DNA from: Hirudo medicinalis
Lineage: Eukaryota; Annelida; Clitellata; Hirudinida; Hirudinidae
Length of the DNA: 37,229 nucleotides
NCBI GenBank assembly: GCA_011800805.1
Contig: MPNW01000431.1
Coordinates: 91,668 to 128,896 of the forward strand
Direction of reading: 5' to 3'
Below are positions 1-20,637 of this stretch, in pieces. Below the pieces are notes generated by a model. The model ran no database searches. It saw only the letters and a program-made list of their open reading frames with translations, and had not been told where the DNA came from. Position numbers and translations under genes: made by a program. Numbering within the stretch: position 1 is the stretch's first letter; the number at the start of each line of letters is the position of its first letter.

Positions 1-16
1 CATTATAATTAAACAT

Positions 17-18
<2 letters not shown>

Positions 19-107
<89 letters not shown>

Positions 108-197
108 TAATTAATTAATTAATCAATTAATTAATCAATCAATCAACCAATCAATCAATCAACCAATCAATCAGTCAGTCAACCAATCAATCAATTC
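19..197. repeat. (AATC)n tetranucleotide microsatellite
   Basis: Nearly pure AATC/ATCA repeat. It decays to AATT and AACC variants after about 105 and to AGTC near the right end. No coding potential. The rest of 198-493 is unique sequence with no gene that I can support. Confidence 0.95.
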
Positions 198-493
198 AAT
201 CACACATTTTGATCGTTTCCAGAGATTCCACCTAGGATTCAGTCAACCAGTCAGATCAACTCCAACGTATAACACAACACCAGTCCATCCCTTCAACTCG
301 GTCCTTCATTCACCAGGCACGTGCGCAGTGTTTCAATCAAGTGCATTGATTCAACGACGTGAACAGTGTTTCAATCAAGTAGAATGATATAGCGCAGCGT
401 CTCACTAGTTCTACATTTGTGCTCCCGGAGAGAACAACTAGATGCTGTTTGTCAAACGTCGTCGTCTGTCTCGGAGACAAATGTTTACATTTC

Positions 494-895
494 ACATAAA
501 TTATGATGATACGTGCCTTGATTAACATAAATTATGATGATACGTGCCTTGATTAACATAAATTATGATGATGCGTGCCTTGATTAACATAAATTATGAT
601 GATGCGTGCCTTGATTAACATAAATTATGATGATGCGTGCCTTGATTAACATAAATTATGATGATACGTGCCTTGATTAACATAAATTATGATGATACGT
701 GCCTTGATTAACATAAATTATGATGATACGTGCCTTGATTAACATAAATTATGATGATACGTGCCTTGATTAACATAAATTATGATGATACGTGCCTTGA
801 TTAACATAAATTATGATGATACGTGCCTTGATTAACATAAATTATGATGACGCGTGCCTTGATTAACATAAATTATGACGATACGTGCCTTGATA
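494..895. repeat. 31-bp minisatellite, about 13 tandem copies
   Basis: Units begin with ACATAAATTATGATGA at 494, 525, 556 and every 31 bases through 866. Copies are almost identical. The variation is confined to GATAC versus GATGC or GACGC before GTGCCTTGATTA, plus one GACGATAC in the last copy. Such homogeneity suggests recent expansion. It lies downstream of the synapsin first exon on the minus strand, so it is probably in that gene's first coding intron. Confidence 0.95.
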
Positions 896-1106
896 ATCAC
901 GATACCATTACAACCAAGTTATTTACTGCCAACGCAATTCTAAGGTAATAAAGAATGTACAATTGTGCTTAAATCAATGGCTCTGAAAACTGGTGCATAT
1001 TTTAAACTCCCGTTTATAATTAGCATGAATTATCATGCCATTAACTTGCGTCAATCACACAATAACTCATGAATAAACATCTCAATATGAATAATTCCAC
1101 GCCCAC

Positions 1107-1645
1107 CAGACGACATCCGAATCGTCGATGACCAGTAGAATCTTGGATCTGCGAGGATCAAGGACAGACTGTCTCTTGGACGTTTTACTGGAACTTCTGC
1201 CGAACAAATTTCTGGCGAACGAGTAACCCTCGCTGCTCGACTTTGCCCCCTTCGAGGGAGAACTGGGGGCACTGGGGAATGGCCCCTTGGATGAAGCCGG
1301 AAAAAATGAAGCCGCTGACGCCGATGAAGTAACGACGACTGCCGCCGATGACGGCGTTATGGTGGCGTTGCTCGAGGCCGACAGCGTGGAAGAGTTGGTG
1401 GAAGGTGATGGACTCTTGGCTACCACCTGTGGTTGACCGACTGTGGTTGAAGTGGTTGTTGAGGTGAAGCTTGTGGTGGCAAGAGAGGTGGTGATGGTAG
1501 GAGTGGTAGTTGAAGAAGTTGTAGCCGGTGTGGTTGTGGAGGCTGTGGCGGTTTCATCGATGGAGTCGCTAGGAAGGTCGTTGGAGCTGAACCTCCTACG
1601 GATGAAGTTTAAGCCTTCCCGGATGTTCCCGGAAAATGAACTCAT
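1107..1645 (-). CDS. Synapsin, first coding exon (partial gene)
   Basis: Synapsins coat synaptic vesicles and tether them to actin; phosphorylation releases them. This exon gives 179 codons plus two bases. Residues 12-22 (LNFIRRRFSSN) match the N-terminal domain A, whose RRxS serine (here Ser20) is the PKA/CaMKI site of the family. Residues about 30-150 are a low-complexity Thr/Ser/Ala/Pro linker. The stretch YSFARNLFGRSSSK precedes RSKILLVIDD, the usual opening of the synapsin C domain (ATP-grasp-like fold). The frame then runs to a donor, TG|gtgggc, inside a VVW that corresponds to the family DW. The start ATG (1643-1645) is the only one in frame before the conserved motif. The rest of the gene should lie left of position 1. 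Family assignment rests on the two motifs at the expected ends of the exon. Without the C domain the paralogue cannot be named. Confidence 0.85.
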
Positions 1646-1926
1646 CTTTTCAGGTCATCGGTGAGACGATTATTTTGACAATATTTTGTGTTTAAATTCA
1701 TAATAAATATTGATTTTAATAATAATTTTAATAATAAAAAAGAATTATTACATCAACAAGAAATTAATCCGATGAATACCATTTACAATGTTCGGACATT
1801 AAAAGTTATTTATAAAAATAAATTTAAGGAAAAATTCATAAAAAGACAATTTAAAACGAAGAGCAGGCGAGTGACGGGACAAATTATTTGTCATTGTTGG
1901 TCCTGTCGTGCGTTCATTCGTTCTTG

Positions 1927-2017
1927 ATCCATCCATCCATCCATCCATACATCCATCTGTTCATCCTTCCATCCATCCATCTGTTCATTCTTTCATCTAT
2001 CTATCCTTCCATCCACC
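1927..2017. repeat. (ATCC)n imperfect microsatellite
   Basis: ATCC-rich repeat mixed with CTGTTC and TTCATC variants. A related (ATCCGTCC)n stretch lies at about 4135-4200. Confidence 0.85.
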
Positions 2018-2125
2018 CTTCCTTCGAATTCTTGTTTGTGACGTGTTATTTCTCATCCCAAATCCTTCATCTCTGAAAATGAACAAATGAATTGTCGGTT
2101 TCGTCACATTAATTAAAATAATAGA

Positions 2126-2157
<32 letters not shown>

Positions 2158-2682
2158 TAAAAATGATGATGATGATAATAATAATTATAATAATAATAAT
2201 AATATTATATATATTATATATAATTAATATATCTAATAAAATTATAAATATTATATATAATTAATATATATAACAATAATTATTTAATTATAATTGTTCA
2301 ATAATTCCCAATTCGTTCAATTATTCGACTGAAGCACAGAAAATTTAAAAGAATTTTGATCAAAATGCAAATCTGAATTGCAACATTCACCAACGAATGC
2401 ATCTTCTGAGACAAATTGCATAGAATTGCATTTTTAATGAATTTCAGTGAATTTTTTAGTTTTTAATTAGCATTTTATTTTAAAGAAAAGTTACGATTTC
2501 TTTCTTTTTTATTCAATTTGTAATCATTTTAGAATTATTTTATTTTTATTTTCCCTATTATGCAGTGCATTTGAAATCTCTGGAAGCCCTTAAGGCACGG
2601 CAGACGAGCACTTGAAATAATCACCGATGGAAAAACGCGGGAAAACGAATTTATTATGCAACATCTTAATTGTGGAATTATC

Positions 2683-2880
2683 ACCGTGATGACGATGACG
2701 ATGATGAGGACTATCGAGATGTTGCTGCTGACGACGACGATGATGATGATGACGACGATGATGATGATGACGATGATGATGACGACGACGACGATGATGA
2801 TGATGACGATGATGATGATGATGATGACGATGATGATGACGACGACGACGAAGACTAAGATGATGATGATGATGATGATG
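2683..2880. repeat. (GAT/GAC)n trinucleotide repeat
   Basis: About 200 bp of mixed GAT and GAC triplets. In one frame it reads as uninterrupted poly-Asp, but the frame has no conserved flank. A second, purer GAT run follows at about 3042-3091. Both are treated as non-coding. Confidence 0.9.
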
Positions 2881-3042
2881 GTGCTGCGGCTGATGATAGA
2901 GACTCTTTATTTATCTACTTTGCAGCACCACCATCATCATCATCATCAACAACAAAGAGCTTCGACCAACATCGCTCGTGACCTCGGATATCTCGGCACT
3001 TTCAATTCGTTGAACGCCGATCAAGTTATCAGTGGTTTTATC

Positions 3043-3077
<35 letters not shown>

Positions 3078-3299
3078 CGATGACGACGACGATATGACTA
3101 AATTTAATCCCAAGCTTAGATAGTTATCACAACAATCATTATCATCATCAACAATTCCATCCACCAACCTCGTCGAGGCGCAGCAGCGAAAAAACGCAGA
3201 CGACACAACGAACCGCTTCAATGTCACGTCTGCTTTTATAGCAGGAAGATCACGTGCATTGGAAGTGCTATGCAGTGCCTCAGGCAATCCTATGGACAG

Positions 3300-3600
3300 A
3301 TGAATGGATGGATGAATCCTAGGATGAATGAATGAATGAATCCTAGGATGAATGAATGAATGAATCCTAGGATGAATGAATGAATGAAAGAACGGATGTG
3401 TGAATCCTAGGATGAATGAATGAATGAAAGAACGGATGTGTGAATCCTAGGATGATTGGATGAATGGATGAATGAATGAAAACGGATATGTTAATCCTAG
3501 GATGATTGGATGAATGGATGAATGAATGAAAGAACGGATGTATGAATCGTAGGATGAATGGATGCATGCATGATTGAACGAGTTAACGGATGGGTGGATG
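3300..3600. repeat. Complex (GAAT/GGAT)n minisatellite with a recurring palindrome
   Basis: GAATGAAT and GGATGAAT repeats are punctuated by the 10-bp palindrome ATCCTAGGAT at 3316, 3340, 3364, 3404, 3444 and 3494, and a one-base variant near 3546. Palindrome spacing grows 24, 24, 40, 40, 50, which suggests successive unit enlargement by insertion of a GAAAGAACGGATGTG segment. Confidence 0.85.
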
Positions 3601-3867
3601 AACTGTGTGCGATAGTAATCGATGCGCGTGCCAATCATTAATTACACTTAAATCATAATTACGAAATTAATTGTAATTCGTTGTCCGGTTGTTGGGTTGG
3701 CTCATGTGATTGATTCGATTGAACTGTTGCGTGTGGATGAACATTCACTTTCCATCCATTCTTCCGTCTCTCTGCCACTTTGTCCATTGTCACGCTATGT
3801 ACTCGCCTCCTATTAATAATACAATTGATTGCAACAGACGTAAAATGTTTCCAGTACCATCTCCATC

Positions 3868-3983
3868 GTCGTTGTCGTCGTCATCAACATTATCACTATC
3901 ATCATCATCATCGTCATCGTAGTCGTCGTCGTCGTCGTCATCATCATCATCATCGTCGTCGTCGTCGTCATCGTCATCATCAT

Positions 3984-4027
<44 letters not shown>

Positions 4028-4028
4028 A
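3868..4028. repeat. (TCA/TCG)n trinucleotide repeat
   Basis: Mixed TCA, TCG and CCA triplets over about 160 bp, the reverse-complement family of the GAT/GAC runs. Non-coding by the same argument. Confidence 0.9.
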
Positions 4029-4344
4029 CGTCATCATCAAAGAATAAAAAAAAAGATGTTAGTACTGTCACTCGAAATGCCAGGCACTGCTTCTGTTTGA
4101 CCGAACTCTGTTGAAGATGCATTTCCCCTTCCACTCATCCATCCGTCCGTCCATCCATCCATCCGTCCGTCCATCCATCCATCCATCCATCCGTCCGTCC
4201 ACCTCTCATTCCACCAGATTAAGGTCTTATTGACGTGTGGTCACGAAGCGCGCGTTGTCATGGTAACTCGATGTTAGGCGTATGGTCGGTCAGCAGATGT
4301 TGGAACTCACTCATCGGAAGTGACGTCTTCATGGCAGAGGTTGC

Positions 4345-4525
4345 GATGCTGTTGCTGTGGTTGTTGTGAATGATGTTGCTGTTGTTGCTGTTGTTGTTGT
4401 TGCTGTTGTTGTTGTGAATGATGTTGTTGCTGTTGTCGTCGTCGTCGTAGTCGTCGTTGTTGTTGATGTTGTTGCTGTTGTCGTCGTCGTCGTAGTCGTC
4501 GTCGTTGTTGTTGTTGTTCTTGTTG
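4345..4525. repeat. (TTG/TCG)n trinucleotide repeat with longer internal duplications
   Basis: TGTTGCTGTTG runs interleaved with GTCGTCGTCGTAGTCGTCG. The TCG block occurs twice (about 4435-4457 and 4478-4507), so units of several tens of bases have duplicated on top of the triplet. Confidence 0.85.
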
Positions 4526-5024
4526 CGGAGGTTACGATGTTAGTTCGTCATGGATCGATGTCAACAAAGAAGTGACGAAAGATGTTGCTGTTGCTGGGTT
4601 AGTCAGTTGCAGAAGGCACAACTACAACATTCCACAGCAACAAATACAACGACAACAGGATTGATTGATACGGAGATGGAATTCTCAACTGTCCAGATGA
4701 TGAGGAAACAGTACCGTATCACTATGATACAAGTTGTATCTTATAAACGACCATGACACGCGGCTTTAGCGATTCGATAAATAGATTTTGTAAAACAGGA
4801 TTTATGTTAATGTTCCCACCTCCTTAGCACTGCAACCCACAAGAATTGACTTCCTCTGTTGTTTCACTCATTCCCTTAAATACGTGGATTGCCTAAGGAC
4901 AGCTAATCACAGAAACTCACAGATTTCTAGACATTCCCACCAAAAAAAGTTCAAAATAATAATTTCTATTTGAAAAAATTACCGACTTGCGACGGGAAAT
5001 AAAATTCTTGTCCATTTTCTGACT

Positions 5025-5030
5025 TTTATT
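5025..5030 (-). promoter_or_regulatory. Candidate poly(A) signal for the distal SMC1 terminal exon
   Basis: TTTATT on the plus strand is AATAAA on the gene strand, about 306 bases after the stop of the exon ending at 5336. A GAT/GAC microsatellite (about 5285-5322) lies inside the inferred 3' UTR. Confidence 0.45.
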
Positions 5031-5335
5031 AAAAACGAGAACAAACACCTCTACGAACCAGCAACAAAACAACAAGAACTATTACAACGTTGCAAACGCT
5101 TTCACGAAGTCGAAAGAATTTCCTCAAGCAAAAGTCGTCAATCATCCTCTTGTTCATCGTGACGACTGCACTAACGAGGTTACCAATCACCCCGATGACG
5201 CCGACGCTCTCGAGTTAAACGGTACTCGTAAAGATGACGAGCAGTTGTTACGACGGTGACGTTCCCAGCGACGACAATTAATCAGTGGTGATGATGATGA
5301 TGACGACGATGATGATGATTGGGCTTTCAGACATT

Positions 5336-15562
<10,227 letters not shown>

Positions 15563-17179
15563 TGTTCAGTTCATTTGCTTTCGGCAAAAACGTTAGAGCA
15601 TCAAAACAATCACACCGATGCAAGACCGGCCATCATTACGCGCCAACTATTATTTACCGAAATTATATGAAGTGATGGCATGAATTTTATAACTTATTTT
15701 TAAGCGTGCTTAACATCCAGAGGGTTTTGCAATTATTTCATTTTTAATTTAAGTAACTTCTCAAATTTATGTTACGTCTGCTCGAATATTTGAAGATCTT
15801 CAAGTATTCATTTAAATGTATAGGAAGATAATTGTAAGAAAAATGTTGGCAGAAAAAGATAAAAGTGATAGATTTCATTTTGAGCAATGAATATAAATGT
15901 TGCGGATGCAGATTATTTCATGCTGCGGACTAATTATTCTCTAATTCACAAACATATTTTCTTTTGAAAGAAATATTGAACCTAATTAGAAAAATTCAAG
16001 AACTCAAGATTTTTTAAAGTCCAATTCAATTATAGACTGTTAAGTGTTTGCCAAATTTAAAATGTTTAAGCACCGAATGCTCAATTATGCATCTGTTTAA
16101 AAATATTATGGTCAATCACATGGTATTTTAAATGTTGTAAGATTTACTGCCAACATCTTTGGAAAGGGCATTGATTTTGCTGGCATCTTTAAAGAATTTA
16201 GATTCATAACAATTTGTTTTCCTTCACCTCTTATCATTAACATGCCACTTGTTCTCACACACAGAACACAGAAACCCAGAAGGAAAGAATTCATCAAAAT
16301 CAGCCACACAAGAAGATCAAAAGAACCGATGGCAGGAGTTGAAAAACATCCTCCTTCTGCTATTGTGAAACCAACGACATTTTAAAAGCATTTCAGCTAT
16401 TTTATTTTTGCATGACCTACATTATAACCCGTAAACACGTGTTGATTTTGTGCCAAGCTGCACCGTTTGGGGGAGGGCTTCCAACCTTTCCTGCTGACAC
16501 TCTGGATTATAAAATGCTTCACCCCGCTCACATTTATCATAAGAACAATGCGCCTCTCTGAATATTCATGAGCTCGATCATTGAACCACGATTCATCTGC
16601 TAATGGGTGAACGCTCGCTTAAAATGAACGTTTAATATGACAAACCACATTTCGCTTAGTCACTCATTTTTATTACCATCTCTCCTTTCAATTCACTGTG
16701 TCTCTCTGAAATTCAAATTTCATATTTCAAACTCTCACTTGTAGGCACCATCTCTCCGTTACTCGGCCGGCGGAGGCGAACTTTCTGTAAACAAAAGCCG
16801 GGGATAAGTCAGCGTGTCTTCAGAAGTAAACCCGATTCAGTTTTGGGGACTGTTCAGATCTGCAAGAAGTGCTTTTGCTATCATTGAACAACTTTGTAGT
16901 GCTTGTTATTGTCGCCATAGGACTTTCAATAAACAAATCAAAGACTTGAGATTAGCGAAAACGGGGGCGTATCAATTTCAAGTGTAAAAAGAGAGAATTC
17001 AAAACTAGGAGGTTTTTATGATTATTTTTAAAGATCTGGTTACTTGGGAAGATCTTTCCTGCTAAGAAAGAAAAGGAAAAGTTTTCGAAACTTCGTGAGA
17101 AACAAAATATTCTCACAATTCGTGCTGAACATTCGATTCTCGGAACTTAAGTTAAAGAACCACAACAACAGCAAAAGTC
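15563..17179. promoter_or_regulatory. Shared upstream region of divergent SMC1 and sHSP genes
   Basis: About 1.6 kb separates the SMC1 ATG (minus) from the sHSP ATG (plus). No coding segment is supported. It is AT-rich near SMC1 and more mixed from 16440 onward. Core promoter elements could not be placed with confidence on either side. Confidence 0.5.
17084..17134 (+). promoter_or_regulatory. Heat-shock-element-like inverted GAA/TTC pairs
   Basis: GAAacTTC at 17087-17094, preceded directly by TTC (17084-17086), and GAAcaTTC at 17127-17134, within 100 bases upstream of the sHSP start codon. Each has the nGAAnnTTCn core of HSF1 sites. Neither is a full three-unit element, and both may lie in the 5' UTR. 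Confidence 0.3.
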
Positions 17180-18038
17180 ATGAGCGAGCCTAACAACAAC
17201 AACAACAATGCCACAGAGCAGACAGATGAAGACATCATCATTGAAAAACTCAAACAGGTGAGGCCCTGACTTTTGTCATTTCTCATCTCGTCCATCCTTC
17301 GATTATTTTGTTCCCTTCATTTTTTTTTCATTTTAAATCCATCCGACTTTCGGGTTGATGGGCCGATTATGGATTTCAACATGATTTAATTCTCTTAGTC
17401 TTAGACGATGAAAATGATTCACTCTTGCAGGTCTTTAATAGTTTAATAGGTTATAGTTTGACGGATGAATATATGGAAGGATGGGTGGATGAGCGAATCT
17501 GTGGATGGAGATTGGCGAGAGAGAAGGACTCGAAGGATTTTTGAATGAATGCGTAACTATTTGAATCATGCGATGATTCATTGATTGGCAGAATTTGTGA
17601 ATGAGAACCGTAATCTATTAAAGATATCTAATATCGATTATTTAAATTGAAGTTAAGTTATTAAAAGTTGACTTCTAAGTTGAAGTTGAAGCAATGGTTG
17701 TGGATCTTTACATATAGAAAACTCCTTAATTAATCACCATCACATCATCATCATCTCTGCATCATCATTACCGATACCTCTTAACATCATCGTCATCCTC
17801 ATCATCCTCATCATCATCGTCATCATCATCATTATCGTCATCACCACCACCACCATCATCATCACCATCATCATCTCCAGCTGTTTTCCTTTTATTGTCG
17901 GGCGTATCCTCCTTCTCCCGACAGGCAGTTTTCGACAACATCCAGGTAGAAATCCTGGCTACCTGACTGAGCATTTGAACTCCTGCATTAGTCACCGAGG
18001 CCCGAATGAAGAACAAACAGGATGAGAAATTGAAGCGG

Positions 18039-18086
<48 letters not shown>

Positions 18087-20605
18087 TGAGTGAGTGAGAG
18101 ATTGAGAGAATAAACGAATGATGGAGAGAAAGAATTAGCGAACGACAAAAAAATCAGGTAAAACGATTTGTGAAGACGCAGGTCATATACTTGTGCGCTT
18201 CAGCTGGTGCAAAATCATCCAATCATAACACGGTGACCTAGAAATCACATCACCTGGAGTGTAATTGAAAGCTTTTCCAGCCGTAAACTTTGGAAAAGTT
18301 CTTTAAGGTCGATAGGTGGGTAGGTGGATAGCTGGCTGAGTGGATGGATGGTGGGTGGATGAATGGATTGATGGATGGGTGGATGAGTAAGTAGGTGTGA
18401 TGATGAGGAGAGACAAAAGAAACAAATCTACTTTTCACGATCCTGCTGCTGAAGTCTGACGAAGGAGTGTTCAAATCCCGTCGTTGCTCGATGATCATGA
18501 CTCGAATATTTACACTTGGTTTACACTTAGTGGTTTTAAGGGTTCCCATTAAGTTGTTTATGAACTGGCTTTTGAATGAACGATTAAACTTGAACTGGAT
18601 GTCGGTTCGTGAAGCTGTCGTGAGAATGTTAGCTGGTTTTTGGACACATTTATGAAGAAATAAAAAAATACAACTGAAATTTGGTAATTTTGAAATTTGC
18701 AACTATTGCAACGAAGAAAGTTACCTTATTATTAACAACGTGTGCCTGAAAATGTCTTGTGACCGCATGACAAGTGAGTTGTACAAGCAAACATTGGGAT
18801 GGATCGGTTAATGGATCGGTGGATGGATCGATGAATGGATCGGTGAATGGATGGCGACAATAATCAAGTGTCGTTGGGATAGTCAACTGGATGGATGAAT
18901 TGTGGAAGTGCTGGAAAGATGATTGAAGTCGTCAGATTGACGGGTTGATGGAAGGACGCACGAAGGATGGATTGGAATGGATGAAGGCACACTCTGGATG
19001 AATAAATACGTGGACATTTCTACGTACACTTGTGATAACTCTGTTAAATAATAAGGACGGCTGAACGGGTATACAACTCAGAAACAGACAATTTAAAAAC
19101 AGATAGGCGGATGGATTGATAAACTGCAGTCGTGAAAGTCTAGGCGTAGAAATGGAATGGTAATATCGCATTCCTATCCTAACAATCAGACAATGCGCAA
19201 TTTATAAAAAAACAACATCATATTTTCATCTGAACATTCTTCTATGATTAAGGCTTCACTCATGAGCGATTAGGTTGAGCGCTGACATCTGCCAAGGGCT
19301 GCTAAAGGGCGCTAAGTGACACTAAGAGGGGCTATTATTCTGACGCTCTAAGCGCTGAGGAATCCATTCACTTCCAGTTGATGTCGATGTTGATGTGATG
19401 TTGTTCAGCTGATGTTACGTCGCTCGGAACATTAATATGTTATAATAATTTTTGCCATCATAATTGTTGTGGTTATTTCTGATACAGCTATCATCGCAAT
19501 GTGATAGGCGTTAAGGATGTACATTGTACAATCGTACAATGATTGTTACTTCAGCGTATTAAAAAATATTATCCGCTAAGAAAATTATGAGAAGCAGATG
19601 GCTGGAAGATATAAAAAAGTCCACAGAAGCAACACATACTCAATCAACGATCTCCAACAACAACAACAACGACGACAACAACACCTTAAAACTTCCATCT
19701 TTCACCCATTCATCTGAGCTTGATCGATTTCCCTGTTCCAAATTGCCACTCAACCCCACAGGCTAGAAACCGCGCAAAAAATAACAAAAAAAAACTTACA
19801 AATTGGAAGCGAATTGGTCTCAAATGTTAGTCTCGCGAATTGATTGTTGATCCTCCGAGACTGCTTTTAGCATCTAGGGCTTTATGCTCGCTTGCGGAAA
19901 ACTCTTCATACTAACAGCAACGACGACGACGACAACGGCTCCAGTACAACAATAACAACAACATCAGTACATCGGTCCGTACTGAAGGAAGTACAACAAC
20001 GATAACAGTTTTTTTGTTGTTCCGACATTCACTCGTCAAGATTACCCGAGACTTGTCGATCTTACTTGCTACTCGTCAACAACGAGTTAAAAACATCATA
20101 ATCGCTTTTTATGTCAGAAGTAAATTATCACTGACTTCAAAAAAGGCATGCCCCAGTTAATGATAAGGCGCTACATAAATGGAAAGGGAGGGGTGGGGTA
20201 ATTGTACTTATTTACTTACTTTAATTGTATTTTGAGTTTAAAATTGAAGTCTTAAGTTCATTTCGTTCCATTTTTTGGTCATGACCTGCTTAATTTGGAA
20301 GGAAGGACGAAGCAGAGAAGAACTGAAATAAGAAAACAGGAAAATGAGTGATTTCATAAAAAATAAAAAATACGATCAGAGTAAATGATACTCGAATCAA
20401 TCAACGCAAATCAATCAAGCATTATGCATGCTTTGTGCTCGACTTGGTGAATGTTTAATAATTTATAAATATAATAATAATAATGATAATTTTAATAATA
20501 ATTGTAACAATAATAATAATAATAATGGTGATGACGACGATGATGATAATATTAATAGTAATAAAAGTGATGATGACGACGATTATGATGATAGTAATAG
20601 TAAAG

Positions 20606-20637
<32 letters not shown>

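Larger units (their letters stand above)
1646..5024. other. Intergenic stretch, repeat-rich, no gene seen
   Basis: Lies between the synapsin 5' end and the SMC1 3' end. It holds the microsatellites and minisatellites listed separately, an AT-rich block at about 2119-2290, and unremarkable unique sequence (2290-2660, 3600-3850, 4200-4340, 4760-5020). Long open frames here are shadows of trinucleotide repeats (poly-Asp, poly-Met/Thr, poly-Val, poly-His), not genes. The synapsin 5' UTR and promoter should lie just right of 1645, but I see no diagnostic element. Confidence 0.6.

Noticed and set aside
2656..3123. Open frames of 60-155 codons reading poly-Asp or poly-Met/Thr
   Set aside because: They are produced wholly by triplet repeats and lack conserved flanks or splice framing.
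3780..4134. Overlapping plus- and minus-strand open frames rich in His or Asp
   Set aside because: Both strands stay open because of the TCA/TCG repeat; neither extends as protein-like sequence.
4357..4756. Val-rich frame followed by a 68-codon frame
   Set aside because: TTG/TCG repeat translation; the second frame has no recognisable motif and no gene context.
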